NCBI GenBank assembly: GCA_013397795.1
Contig: VZTJ01005675.1
Location: 2,036,069 to 2,100,068 of the forward strand
DNA from: Orthonyx spaldingii
Lineage: Eukaryota; Chordata; Aves; Passeriformes; Orthonychidae
DNA length: 64,000 bases
Direction of reading: 5' to 3'
Shown here piece after piece: positions 24,301 to 39,300 of the stretch (the first letter of the stretch is position 1; each line of letters starts with the position of its first letter). The notes beneath the pieces were generated by a model. The model had not been told where the DNA came from, did not search any database, and saw only the letters and a program-made list of their open reading frames with translations. Made by a program: the position numbers and the translations under genes.

Positions 24301-27300
24301 TCGGATGCTAATATATGTAGGTCTTGATGATTAATCCTGAGAAAAACAGCAAGAAAGTGACTTTTGAATACAGCTTTCAATTTGGAATCGTCTTTAAAGG
24401 TTTTATTTTATTAATCAGCTTTCTCTGGCCTTTATGTGGGAAGGCCTGGTGTCTCCATGTCTGTCATATTCCAGCTTTCTTAGCAGCAGTGTTTGCATGC
24501 TCCCTTATTGCAATGTGTGTCTCTGCATAGAGACAATTTAAAAAATTGTACCTTCAATGTCAAGATAGATCAGGGAGCTTAGTTTGTGTGCAGACACCCC
24601 TTTAATATTCCTTGTGTCACTACAAGTAAAATCTTTAAGCTGCCAAACCACAAAATCTCCTGTTTAGCTCTCTATCTGATATCTTGTTGGCTGAAAATAT
24701 ATTGAAAGGAACTGAAATGTTATGTGCCACATATGACTGCAGTACACTTTCTAATAACTCCAGTCCTTTTCTTTCCTTTTTTTTTTTCCTTCACAAACAG
24801 GCAATGTATGAGCATTTAGGGGAGTTGCTCACAGTCTTGATCACTCTGGATGAAATAATTGACAATCATGCCACGCTGAAAGATCACTGGACCATGTATA
24901 AGAGGTGTGTCTCTGATGTGAAAAATTCTCCCACAACCTAAAAGATAAAAGCATGTGCATCTGTCTATGTTCCAAGAAAGGCAGTGTGGGAGCATGGATT
25001 TTGGTAGTTTCTCCAGAAACTGCAATGAAGAGCAGGGCTAAGCTCCCAGAGTGTCCTTCTAAGGGCACCAGTAAATTTTTTGAGTACTGAATGCCACATT
25101 TTCAGTGCAGAGTAAGCATCTTGGCAAACAGTGTAATAGTTAGTGGGGTTTAAGGTATATTCAGTAAGAAATACAGTTTTGTGCAGAACTGAGCTAAGAC
25201 TATCCCTGTCCACATTGGTCATGGGGATGGGCATACAGCTCTAAGAAGGGATGGTATCTTAAAAGCTGAAGAGTCAACAATTATAAAGGTAGCTAAATTA
25301 GTGGAATATTAATTGTGTCCTTGAAAACCCAAATAAGTGGGAGTTACTCAAATGCAAATTGTTTATACATACCTAGTGGATTTTTGTGGGGTTTTGGGGG
25401 TTTTTTTTTTGTTTCTGGTTTTTGGTTGGTTTTTTTTATTTATTTATTTTGGGGTTACTACCAAGGACAGGTGTGGGGAATCAAAATCTATTAGCAAAAT
25501 AGTGCAGGATATGATAAAACTGTGTGAGCATGTTTTAAGTGTGCTGTATCTATGTGTTCCACACATACTCCTTATAGGCTGCTAAAATCTGTCCATCACA
25601 ACCCTTCTAAGTTTGGGATTCAAGAAGATAAACTAAAGCCATTTGAGAAACTGCTGTTAAAACTGGAATGCCAGTTACTTGATGGAATGATATTTCAGGT
25701 AATGAACTTAATATTCCCCAGTGTGATAGAGGAAGCTTTCATGAAAGCAACACTCTTTTCAGAATGATTGGTTTGTTTGTTTGTATTTTGTTTTTGTTCC
25801 GGTTACAGTGATGTGTGAATTTGGCTCTTGCATCTGTGCCTGGGAGAAAAAAGGCTCCGTTGTAAGATCCTTTCTTGCACTTCTCATGTGCTTGAACTGT
25901 GCCAAGCTTATAGTAGCAGTAAATGCTGACTTGCTGAGCTAGAGAAACACAGACACCTTGGTATTAGGACTGTGTATTGTCAGAATTCTGCTTTTGTCCA
26001 CATAATAGTGGGCAGGTTTACATGGCATAGGTCTTTATTTTAGCTGCAAATTAATTAATCTCCTCAGTAATCTTTGAAATACGTTGAGTGTCACCTGTCA
26101 TTCCATGCATACGAGACAAGTTGCTGTCATTAGGGACCACTGTGGTGGTACATACCCCTGAAACATGCAGGGGCACAGGTGGATGAGAAGGATTTTATTA
26201 CATTTTCAATACAGTTAACTTCAATGTGTTCATACAAGAAGCCATCTCTTTAGAAAAGTGTTTATTACAGACATTGAAATGGGATGTTGTTGCATAGTGG
26301 GCAGAGTATAATGATGTTGAACCTGATCAAAGCAGAGTCAGTTGCTCAGGTCATGCCATTGCATCTCAAATGGCATAGAGAAGAAGGGCTTGTTCTGTAA
26401 AAGCTTTCAAAAGGGAAGTGGTAGGTAAATAATTAAGCACAGTTTGGCTTATTTTTTTCAAAGGATATTGCTACCAGCTATCCTTTTTTGATGTTGTAGT
26501 TCCTTTATGTTGTATAAGTACAAAGACTTCATTATATGTTTCAAACATCAGTAGGATTTGACTGGTATTCATTCAGGAAGTTTCCTCTCCTTCTCCTGCA
26601 AATGCCTCTTCCTAACAAAAATTCATTAAAAATCTTAGATGCAGTTCTCTCAAAGACTTTTCTAATCTCTTTGGAAAGCATGAAATGTGTCTCTATTTTT
26701 TGACTGTCATGGGAGTTTGGGAGCTTTTTTAAACTGCCAGCAGTAGTGTGTGATTTTATCTACAAGGTCATGAACCACATCCTACAAGTGACTTGTGTGA
26801 TAATCTTGTTTAGTTAAAGGACAGTTAGTAATATATTATTAAATATATTTGTTATATATAAATATAAGTATATTATAATGTGATAATACAAATATGCATC
26901 TACTTTCTTAGCGCTATCTCATCAAATGGTTTCTTTAAAAGTGCTCCTTAAAGGAAATGGGGAAATAAATAAAATGGAGCTTTGAATGTCAGGTATAAGA
27001 GTGTTTTAATATTTTCTGGTTTGTTTTGTACCTAAAAATGTAAGTATAGTTAAGAATCTGTATGTTGTAGAAGTTTAAGGCTTACTTTAGGTTAGTCTTA
27101 AATCAGTGTGCTCTTCCAGTATTCTCTTGAACATCAGTACTCTTTTGAGGTCCAAAACTCACAGAATTATCTTGATGCTTTTTTTTCCACTCAGGCCTGT
27201 ATAGAGCAACAATTTGATTCTTTAAATGGTGGAGTGTCAGTGTCGAAGAACAGCACATTTGCTGAAGAATTTGCTCATACTCTTCGCACAGCTTTTGCAA

Positions 27301-30300
27301 ACGTTGAAGCCAAACTTGGTAATGCAATCTCATGCGTTTCCTGCCAGCTTCACTGTTTCTAAAATTCTTTCTATTGTTTGTGTGGGACTAAACTTCACAA
27401 AGGTGTATTTTTTCAGGTGAACCTTCAGAAATTGACCAGAGAGACAAATATGTGGGCATCTGTGGCCTCTTTGTACTGCATTTTCAGATTTTTCGGACCA
27501 TAGACAAGAAATTTTACAAGTCATTGCTGGATGTCTGTAAAAAGGTGAATGCTTTATACTTTTGTCTTTCAGTAATGAAGTAGATAATTTTCTTAGTTGC
27601 ATAGCATAGCACAGACTTGGGAAAAGCAAGAACACAAAAAAGTCAGACAGCAGAGTTAAGAATTTTGTACTTTTTATAGCTCTCCCCACCATTTTCTTTT
27701 AAAGATGGTTTAAAATTTGTGCACTCACATAACAGCAAGGTAAAATAACTTGAAATTTCTATGAAAATCTTTCTTCTCAAGATTAATATGGCACTGAAGA
27801 CAAAAAACTGTTTGTGTTATGAGTACTCTGGTGGTAAATAAATGCTGTGGGTTTTGACCTTGGCTATAAACATTTGTTTTGGAAGACCTCTAAGTGCAAA
27901 GTCAACTGGGACTTTTTCATATTGGATGGTATGAAGAAATTATTAAATTCTCAAATATTGTTTAGAATCACTGAGAGTGGTAATAATTTTGCCCACGGTG
28001 TCCTTAGTGAACATCTAGGGAAACTTATTTTAAAATCAATGTAATGCCCTGTAGAAAACAGTTACACAGAAATAAACTGAACTGTGTTAATTATGTTTAT
28101 TTCAACTTGGTAGTATTTCCCTACCCATTTTTTTTTCTTCCCAGGTACCAGCCATTACATTAACAGCTAACATTATCTGGTTTGCTGACAACTTTCTGAT
28201 TCAGAAGATTCCAGCTGCTGCCAAACTACTGGATAAGAAAAGTATTCATACAGTTAAAACACAAAGGGAGAACTTTCTACAGCAGAGGGCACAGTCACTT
28301 ACCAAGTATGCTTCCCAAATACTGCCTCATGATGCTATTTGGCAAAGAGTTTATAAGCACGTGGGTTTATTCATTCAGTGTGGTAGCATGTTGTGTAGTG
28401 TCTCTCAGTAGTGTTAGTCACTCGTTCCACATCAGCAATGTGTGTGTGTGTGTGTGTGTGTTGCTGCAAAAAGCTTTAGTCAAAACTAAGCTGCTTTTCA
28501 TCTCATGGTCTCAGAAAAATGTATATTATTACACCAAAATAGCAATGTTCCTGGCAGTTCTAAATATTTGTTTCAGTTACTTCTGTTTCTATATTTTCAA
28601 ACTCCCTTTTGTTTTTTGAACTGGTGTCTAGTAACCTGGGCTGCTTTGTTTTCTATTAGGGCTCTCTGCTTTCTATGTGTTTATGGAGGTAAATTGCTAG
28701 CAGGCTTATAGTGGAGCTTTCCTCTGCTTGGTGATGATACTTTCTTTGCAAGCATTTCTTTCTTTGTGACTGATTTTATTGCTTGTTTAATGGTCTTTGA
28801 AATTATCTGTATTTGAAGAAAGCCTCTCTTGTTTTGTGCTCTGCATGTAGTGTGCAGCTCACTTCCTTCTCTTCTAAAATATGCTTAAAGATGAGATGGA
28901 ATGTTTTTATCTGTTAGTCTTAAGAATAAGTGTCTTGCATAGGAAGATAACAGGGCTACGGTTTGTATATTTCAGAACAAAACAAGAAACTGGAAACTAG
29001 GGTCTGTGAAATGACAGTAAAAACTTAGATTTTGTACATTGTCTTCCAACCCGATAAAGTAAGCTGGTTGGTGGGGAGGAGGAAATGGGAAAAAGCAGCT
29101 CTGTGCCTGATCCTCTGACAGATTATTTTCACTTCTGCCCTGTTTCGCTTTCAATCCACCTTGTCCTGGCTCTGATTCTTTTCTGGTCTTTACTTCCTGG
29201 ATGGGACATAATTGCACTGCTGCTTTGCTTCTGATCTTGGGCAGTGGTACAAGTCTTAAGATTAAGAAGAAGTTGAGAAAAGCATCTGCGTATTCACATA
29301 CATTTAAAAGAAATATAGAATCATTTAACTTGGAGAAGGCTTCAAAGATCACCAAGTCCAATTCTAGCTCAGCATTGCCAAGTCCACCACTAAACCATGT
29401 CTTCAAGGCCCACATCTACACATCTTTTAAATACCTCAGGGAATGGTGACTCAACCCCCCTTCCCTGGACAGTCTGTTCCAGTGCTTGACAACCCTTTTG
29501 GTGAAGAAATTTTCCTAATATCCAATCTAAACCTTCTCTGGTACAACTTGAGACTGTTTTCTCTTGTCCTGTCACTTGGGAGAAGAGACCAGACCCTACC
29601 CCACTGAAATCTCCTTTCAGGGAGTTGTAGAGAGCAGTAAGGTCTCCCTTGGGCCTCCTTTTCTTCAGGCTGTACACCCCCGGCTCCCTTGCAGGGCTTG
29701 TGCTCCTTCCCCAGCTGAGTTGCCCTACTTTATACACACAATTTTGAGGATATTGTAATAAAATCCAGATTTTCCATCTGCTGATTTGAATTATGCAAGT
29801 AACTTTTTCTTGCTTGTTTATGAATCCTTACACTGCCTTTGATAATTGGACTGTTCCCTAAATATGAGAACTCTTTTTAGGAGTGTAGTTTTTGGTAGCA
29901 GAATCAATGACCTGAATATTTTCCAGCTACAACTGCTGCAAGAAGTTGTATTGCAGTGTCACAATTCTCTATTTAACCATTTAATTACAACTAGTGTAAT
30001 TCAAGCAGATAAACCTTGGTAGAATTATGTTACTAAAGAGCAGTCCAGTTGATGTAATGACAAGTTGTATTTGTGTGTGTATGTGTGTAAGGTAACAGAA
30101 ATTCAAACTTGGATGAAAGAAATAAGCATCAATGTTGGACTTCTCTGTTTAGTGTTTAAAAGCATTTTCTAACAATTTTATATAGCCTTTCAATTTAAGG
30201 AAGTGTAGTATACGTAGCTAAGACAGTCATATGTTCTCTTGAAAAGTAGATGATTTTTGACTCATTGTACAGATATAATTGGCAGACTAACTAATCCTTA

Positions 30301-33300
30301 CCTGTAGAGAATTAAAATGTAAATGAGTATAGGGTTCTGATAGTTTTGGGAATGGTGAGTTGTTATTTTGGGGACTGAAGGTTTAAAATACTTCCCATGC
30401 AAGATTTTAAGTTTTGGAAAGAGATAAGAAAAGGAAATCTTCATGATCTTCTTACTTGAAGTGAGCAGCATTCTTTGTTTCCTTCCCCAGAGATATGCAG
30501 TCCTATTATGTTTTTGTGAGCTCGTGGATGACAAAAATGGAATCTATCTTGTCCAAGGAGCAACGCACGACGAAGTTTTCTGAAGATCTTTCCAACCGCT
30601 GCAATGTCTTCATCCAGGTGTGCAGTCTTGTAATGTGGTGGTGCAGAAAACTGATGTTTTGGTGCAAGTTGTTCAACATAAAAAGAAATCACAGGAGTTC
30701 TGTGATCGTTATTGGTGTGTTATTTGACAGTGTGGGAATTCTTATAAAACTTAATGACCAGTACTCTTCCAAGAAAATCTGCAAAAGGCCTTTTGATAAA
30801 GGATGTGGGGAAAGGGAATCTGACTAAATATTCAGTGGCTAGAATTTTGAACTTTTCTCTTGACTGAGGAAATCAAGAAAGCTTCATATTCTCTGTAGTG
30901 AAGGTTTTGGGTTTCTTTCCTTTTGAGTCATGAGGTACTTAAGGTGGACTGAAGCAGTGTCTAATTTAGGTTTATTTAGGCCAGTACATACTCCCAGTAA
31001 AGGTTTTGTGTTGTTTCATTGTGCTTTGCCTAGTGATGGTACTTTGCAAGGATCTTACTACGTTCCGAGACAGCTGGTTTTCTTTTGGCCTACTAACAGC
31101 ATGTAGTCTTAATGTAAGATGCATCTTATTTCTGAATTTATTTTTCACTAGCTTTTATAAGTATCTATCTGCCTGACAGAAATTTGATGAGAATAGGTGA
31201 AAGAAGCATGATCCTGAATCTTCTTTAGCTAAAGATAGGCATGTGCTAGGATCTGTGCTTTTTACATTTGAATTAGTTGCAGTGGACTTAAAAATTTGCT
31301 CCATACTGAATTGAGTTTCCTACACCACTTGCTGTCTTTTCCTAGTCTCTTCTTTTTTTTATTGTTACTACTTTTTCTTTTAAACAAGTTTAATGATTTT
31401 TTGTCATGTTGTATATAATCAGCATTGTATTTAAAAACTTAGCATATATTGATGTAGAAATATTTGGTTGCCTTATTGTGGGGTGGACATTTCTATTTAG
31501 AAAGTGTAAAACTGTGTTAAATACTGTCAGTGTATTTATTCCACGGAACCTGAAAGGTTTAGATTGTTTTTGTGATAGGACGTTTATTGGAGGGGTGGGA
31601 ATTGTTTGATGGGTTGGTTTACAATAGGTCTGGAATTATTACACCTTTGAGGCTCTGTGATCATTTAGCTCACTAACCTGTATTTAATTGGAATGGTTCT
31701 AGAAGAGGTTAATCAGGTGATCTAATGAGTCACAGGCAGTTTCATAGTGTCTGCTAATAAAGGTCTCATTCAGCTTTGGGATCCCAGGCTTGCTTAGTTT
31801 AGTGGAGTGGTAGGCTCTCGTTTGTGCAGGGGCAAAAGTTAGCTGTCTGTCATGTGTGGAACAAAACAGAGAGGACTTATTTTATTGACATATGGAAATA
31901 CTAATTTTTAATTTTTCTTCCCCTCATATTAATTTTATTTTTAGGGCTTTCTTTATGCATACAGTCTTAGTACCATCATTAAAACTACAATGAATCTTTA
32001 CATGTCAATGCAAAAACCTATGACCAAAACATCAGTAAAAGCCCTGTGCAGACTTGTGGAGCTTCTGAAGGTAAGTCACTGGATGAAAATTGTTTATTTC
32101 ATGTAGGAATTACAGAGAACATTGACCAAACATCCCACGTTAAAAAAAAAAAAAGCAAAACCTGAGATGGGAAGTGTTTTTGCATGCATGGCGTGTCTGA
32201 GAGTGGTTTGTTTAGAGAATAGATTTGGAACGCTAGGACTGGTTTGGTTTGGTTGGTTTTGGTCTTTTTTTCGTAACTTCTAACTGGCTTTCTTAGTTGA
32301 TGTTACAGAATGATTGAGGTTGGAGGGAATCTCTGCAGGTCATTGGACCAGCCTATCCCTGCTCAAGCAGGGCTATCTAGAGCCAGTTGTCCAGAACTGT
32401 GTCCAGATGACTTTTGAATATCTCCAAGGGTGGAGATTCTACAACCTTTCTGGGCAACCAGCCTGTGATAGTGCTTGGTTACCCTCATAGTAAGAAAGTG
32501 TTTCCTGATGTTGAGAGGGAAACTCCTGTGTTTGTGCCCATTGCCCCTTGTTCTGTCACTGGGCACCTCTGACAAGAGCCTGGCTCCATCTTCTTTGCAC
32601 CCTCCCACCCAAGTATTTATGTGCAAAGATAAGATCCCCTTCCAAGCCTTTTCTTCTCTGGCTGAACAGTCCCAGCTCTGCCAGCCTTTCCTCACATGTG
32701 AGATGCTCCAGTCCATGAATTATCTTCATGGCCCTTGGCTGGACTCTCTCCAGTGTGTCCATGTCTCCCTTGTTCTGAGGAGCCCAGAAGTGGACCCAGC
32801 ACTCCAGGTGTGACCTCACCAGTGCTGAGTAGAGGGAAGGGTCACCTCCCTCAAGCTGCCAGCAAAGTGTTGTCCAGTAGAGCCAAACTACAACTGGCCT
32901 TCTTTGGGACAAGGGCACATTGCTGCCTGCACTCAACCTGCTGTCCACCAGGAACCCCCAGGTCCCTTTCTTCTAAGCTGCTTGGGTGATTCCTGGTATA
33001 TCCTGGTGTTTGGGGGATTGTTCCTCCCCAGATGTGGGACTTCACGTTTCTCCTGGTATTTTTTCCAAAAGGAAGATACTCTCTTTGGGGATAACTTCAG
33101 AAAGCAGTGGTGAACAAAACTGGAAAAAAACCAAACCAAAACAACAAAACTTAGATCAGTCCTGAAACTTTTTTTATGCTCCTGAAGGGTTTGATTTTCT
33201 CAGTTTCTAAGGGTTAATTGTAACTGCTAGTAATAGTACATTACAAAGTAGAAAGAGTCTGTATTTGCAGTGTGGATGAGTCACATAGCATAAAGCCAGA

Positions 33301-36300
33301 TTCTAGAGGCAGCAGTCTTGGTAACTACATGAACTAATGTGCTTTGGGATTGACTTCAGGCAATAGAACATATGTTTTACCGAAGAAGCGTGGTTGTGGC
33401 AGACTCTGTGACACACATCACTCAGCATCTGCAGTATCAGGCTCTTCACACTATTTCTGTAGCCAAGGTATGTAATCCAAGTTCTAATAATTAATCTTCC
33501 TATCTAAGTATGTTAAAAATATTAGTTTTAAAGTATTTTTTTTCAAAATCTGTAGTATAATGCTGTATTGTAATCCAGAGATATATAAACTTTCCAGTAG
33601 TTCCAAGCTTTTTCCTAGAAAACTGTACAGCATAGATGATTATCTGTTTTTGACCAAGAATGATTCCCCTCTTTCTCTAAACTGCTGCATCTCTTGTCAT
33701 CTGCCTCTTGTGTTCTTTTTAGATTTCATTTCTAGTGAATTCTCACAAACTGACCTTTGCTTACCTCTTTTCTGATGCACATTCATAAAGCAATCTGTTG
33801 CAGGTCTAAGCAAACAAGCTGTTATTTAAATCTTTGTCTTCTTGGCAGAATAGCAGTATGTGATGACTTACAGGAGCCGACTGTGGGTATAAATTCTCTA
33901 TTTCACTGTAGGATAAAATGGCTTCTTTTGCTTATCAAATCTTGAATTTCAGAATTCAGGACAAATGGGAAAATGAGACATTAGTATGCCTGTTCTGATA
34001 TATTACTGATTGGTTTTATTCTTTCATCACATTCAGTAGCAGAATTACAAAGGATGTATGCTATTGTTACTGGTGCAGCTATTAAATTTCCTTTTTATTT
34101 GGCTGTAATCTCAATTTATGTATCTGGCATCTCTGTATTTTCTAGGGTAAGCAAAAAATAGTTGTACTTATAAAAAAATTATTTATATATATGTATATGT
34201 AGCAGGAGTAGCATGAACTGAAGAAGTTCCAGACTTCAAAGTTACTAAGAAAACCTGTATATCTTCAAACAGTTCACATATATATAGATAACTTTCATAA
34301 ACTTTTCAAGTTATATGTGTAATTACATTACAATTATTTTTAAATGCATAGAAATATGCTAAGACTTTCGTATTGAAGGGTATTGAAAAGAACACATATG
34401 TGAACAATTCTTGATATTTTGACTACTTATCAGAAAATAGGTAAAAGGCAAATGTTGGTAAATAAAAGGATGCATTAGTACTGCTCTTTTTATCTGCTCT
34501 ACTTTGTTTCTAAGTGGTGTAAGGTCTAAAGTACACAGCAGATGAAGTTAGGAGCTTCATGCTGAACACACAACCCACTTGGAAGGCATTTTCTTTAACT
34601 CTTTCATGAAACCACCTCTTCTGAGTCCCATTACTATTCACAAAAACATCTGACTTCAACTTCTTTACCATTACATTTGGGTCCTTTCATTTGTTCATGC
34701 AAATATGTGTGCACTTAATCTTCTGGTTCCTTATAATTTGTAGAAAATTGCAACCTCTTGTTATTACCATGTTTATATGTCCTGTGGCATTTCAGCTGTA
34801 AACTGGATTTTTGTTACCATCAACAGGGAGTCCCTGATTAAAAGTCTAAATTACATGTCCCTTAGGACTAAAACTGGCTTGCACTCTCATGCAACTTGCA
34901 CAGTGTTTGGGTACTGTATGACCTAACCTATGTTCATGTTGGCTGCACATATTCCAAGTGTATATATAGGTAATATCACTGAATTGACAGGGTAAGTGAA
35001 TCTGGATTCAGTTAGCTCTGTTCACAAAACATGATTTGTTTGCAGAAATACTCAGTTTATGACAAGTCCCCAAGCTTTGGGAAGAAGTCATAAGCTATTG
35101 CCTTTGGGCTTAGGTAACTTCTCTGAATTTCTGTGTCTTTTTGTCATCAAGAAAAGAGTAATTTCTGATAAAAAGTACAGTGAGCAACGCCTGGATGTTC
35201 TCTCTGCTTTGGTGTTGGCTGAGAACACCCTCAATGGGCCAAGTACGAAACAGAGGCGACTGATTGTTTCCCTTGCACTGAGTGTGGGAACACAGATGGT
35301 AAGTGCCATGAGTGTTCCAGCCCTTCATTTGTTTGGTGAAGTGTCCTATGAAAAAATACCATCTTGTGATCTTGTGGTTTGGTTTTGTTTTTTTCATCTC
35401 TACAGAAAACATTTAAAGATGAAGAACTTATTCCCCTTCAGTTAGTTCTGAAAAAACTGGACTTGATCAGTGAACTTACAGAGAGGTAAGCAGTGGCTGC
35501 AGTAGATAGAAGGCAGTATAATGTCTTGGGGGAGCTGGTTCTTCACTGCGTGAATGGCAAAATCTGGTCTTTGCATGCTGGTGGTGATTTTTGCATGTTT
35601 TGCAGACCAGGGATGGACAGAAAAAAATTCCAGAGTTAAGCCTGAAGCTCACTTGTCTTTGGGCAAATCATATTTCACCTGAATGTTGATTGTTTAGAAA
35701 TTCTGTCACTTTTTGGATGACTTGGTTTTATGATAAGCTGAAGTGTCCCACTTAACCAAACCCCAAAACTTATGAGTAGTACCAGTCTGTTTGGGAGATA
35801 GGGCTGTTAGGTCACATGTGACACCAGGTTTTTACTGCTGCTGTAGTTTCAGGGCACACTCAAGTTAGATTGTGTTGGCCATTTGTAAATCAGATTTTAC
35901 AAATATCTGGGTTCCGTGCAGATTTTGTGGAGAGAGCGAAATGCATTTAATGGTAAAAAATCCTGGGATAAATGTAGAGGTTGTATCAGGAGAGGCCTGT
36001 TTCTTCTTTGACTCACAGGAGAAATTTAGAATATATGTTTGATCTCTAGGCTACTAATTGCATGTAATAAGAAAATAGTTATTTAGGACTTTGCTGTAAT
36101 GTCAAATTTAAGTCTTTCAGAGACTGAGTAAACCTTTTCTCTAAAGCAGGTGCCTTTTATTTTTAAATAGGCTAGTGGAAAAAAAAGAAATATAAAGCTC
36201 TTTAATAGAGAACTTTCTTCTGAAGATCAGTGCATCTGGAACATTAAAGTAATGGTGTAAAACTTAGGCTTGAAATGCACTTGTCTTTAGTTTAAACACA

Positions 36301-39300
36301 ATCACTGTGTTAGAAGAATGGTTTCTTCCAAATCTGTGTGTAAGAATTAATCTTTTATTCCAGAGTTCGAGCACAATGTGACTGTTGTTTCTTATACTGG
36401 CATCGAGCCGTCTTTCCAATCTATTTGGATGATGTCTATGAAAATGCAGTGGATTCTGCTAGACTACATGTAAGTCATAATGTTACAACTTACTAACTGT
36501 TGTTAGATTTAGATGAAGAGATGATAAACCTTAGACTGAACTACTTAAAAGAAAAGCTCAGAATGTAAATCCCTGGCTACTACTGAGTCAGACATTTCTT
36601 CTCAGTCTGGAGGATATAAAAGCAATCTTTGTTCTAAATCTGTGTTAGATTTCTTTAAAAAATCTCTGGTTGCTATTGTGAACTCTGTGTCCGTCTGTCT
36701 TTTTGTTCTTCTCTTCATTCTAATTTGAAATGAACACCTGCTAGACTTGAGCATTAAAAGCCTTTGTTCCTCATTGTGGTTACATATTTTTAAAGCAGGC
36801 ATCACTATGTTCAGTGATTCTGTGTTGGATAGCTGTCCTGTATCGTTTTCCACCCCTCATCGTGTTTCACCTTGTTAAAGCACCATGTACTTGCTGCAGG
36901 TGTGAATCATGCTTTGGCATGATAATCCTGATAAAAATCAGTCATCTGTTCCAACGTTGTACAGTACTGAAATGAATAAAGTGCAAATAATTTCTGATGA
37001 AATAGCTAATAATTAGGATCTTCCAGTCAGTAGCAAATAATACTTCAGATTAAGGACTGGCCACTTCAGTAGGGCTTATGAAGTCCATTTTTAATAAAAA
37101 TGGGAAAAGTGGTGATTCTGATTTTTGTTAGCTTTGAACACTATTTGAGGTTCTGGTGACATATCTGTTAATGATATTTTTTTTGTAATAAGTATATGTT
37201 TAGTGCACTACGGGACTGTGTACCTGCTATGATGCACGCAAGACACTTGGAGTCTTACGAGGTGCTTCTGGAATGCTACGACAAAGAAATCATGGAAGTG
37301 CTCAATGAGGTAATTGGTTGTGGTTGGGAATTAAACACACCACCGTGCTTGAAATGTCTTTATGTCAGGTTAGCATCTATTGTAGCAAATCTGATATGAT
37401 GGGTAAAAGTAGCACAGAGAACTTTGGTGTGAAGTGTTTTAGTAAATAAGAAGGTGGTTTGACTGACAGTTTTGGTTATTTAAGACTCATTTTTAATGGT
37501 ATCTGTGTTGGCTGAAAACATGGAAATACTGCATTTTAAATTATGTAAATTAACAAAACCTCAGCTATAGATTTGACTGTGCAGACAGAGGAGTGCTTTG
37601 TGTCAGATTAGCTTCTGTTTGGATGAATGCCTAAAATAAATGCTACTGTTCTTAGTGTGCATGCATAGCTTTTAGCAGTGAAGGGTCTGCAAATATAGAT
37701 GGCCTCTTGACTGAGTTATTTCCTAGAATTATGAAGAAGGTTTGACAAAGAAAATGCAAATTTGGATTTCCTGAGTCCTAATTTTTAACCTTTGAACTAC
37801 ACTTTGTATTTGAGTAGTTCAAGACCAAAGATTACATATTATTCAGAAAATCTGACCAAATTTCTTCTTGCAAGACTCTTCCTCACTGAATTAGTTCTTA
37901 CTATTTAGATAGATAGCCCTAAGCCTAGTTCCCCTTAAAATGAGACATGAGAATACTTGAGTGTAAGTTGTGTTCAACTTCTGTGTGGAAGTTTTAGTCA
38001 TGTTAAAAATAGCATTAAGTAGTTACACCTTTACCTTTTCTGAGCTGTGTAGCTTTTTCTTGCTATTGTATACTAGAACAAGAACACAGGAATTCAATAT
38101 CTTTCTGGTTCCCATATATTTATTCACTTTGATTTGTGTGGCCCTACCCAAAGCAAAGCTTTCTCCACTAGTTTCACCAGTCTTACACAGATCTCTGGAG
38201 AGAAATGTTGATTCTGCTAACATAGCATTGGAAATGGACACTGAACATGACTTTTTTTTTGTGGTTTGTTTTTATGTGTGTTTGTTTGGGGTTTTGGTGG
38301 GTTTTCTTTTCTTTTTTTTTTTTTAACTATAGCACTTGCTCGACAAATTGTGTAAAGAGATAGAAAAGGACCTGCGCTTATCAGTTCACACACACCTGAA
38401 GCTGGATGACAGAAACCCCTTCAGAGTTGGCATGAAGGACCTGGCTCACTTCTTCTTTCTGAACCCAATACGTTTTTTCAATCGATTCATTGACATAAAG
38501 GGTGAGGAGTTATACATTTGCTTGATTCTGTTCTTTTCATCTCTTATACTTTGGCTTTGTATACCTTTTCATGTCTTTCCATGCCTTCTTAACTAAATAG
38601 GTATTTAGTTTATTAATACAGCATTATTTTAGTTCATTCTTCTGTGTTTACAGCTTACGTAACTCATTATTTGGACAAGACCTTCTACAACTTAACGACC
38701 GTAGCTCTTCACGACTGGGCCACCTACAGTGAGATGAGAAACTTGGCAACCCAGCGCTATGGTCTAAGTATGACTGAGGCACACCTTCCCAGCCAGACTC
38801 TGGAGCAGGTACAGTGCCCATAGGACAGGAGTAGAATTTAAACCATTTCACTGTCATAGGACTGAGTCGTTGAAATTAAAGTACCCAAGAGTAGAGAACT
38901 GTTTGGAAAATGTGACCTTTAATTTCTGGTTGATTTGTGAGGCAGGATCTTTATCTACCTTTGGAGATCACACTGATAGCAGTTAATATCATGTTGGGCG
39001 TGCATTGTTCATTTTTTAACATAATGAAATGAATCAAGTACATAAAGTCAGAGAATGTTTTCTTGAAAATTGAGTGCCAGCAATTTGGCAAGCACTAGAT
39101 CCAGTCAACTGTTACAAGTCTGGAATGAACTTGAGTGGTGGCTCTTTCTCCCTGGTTTATTGCTAGCTTTTCAGCAGATTCTGCTTAGTGATCAAGGGAA
39201 ACTATTCCTCATAGAGGACTTTGGGACATCTGTGAATTAGATTACAGGAGAGTGACTTAGAGCCTCCTAAAAACTGCTAAACAGGGTGGCATTCAGAATG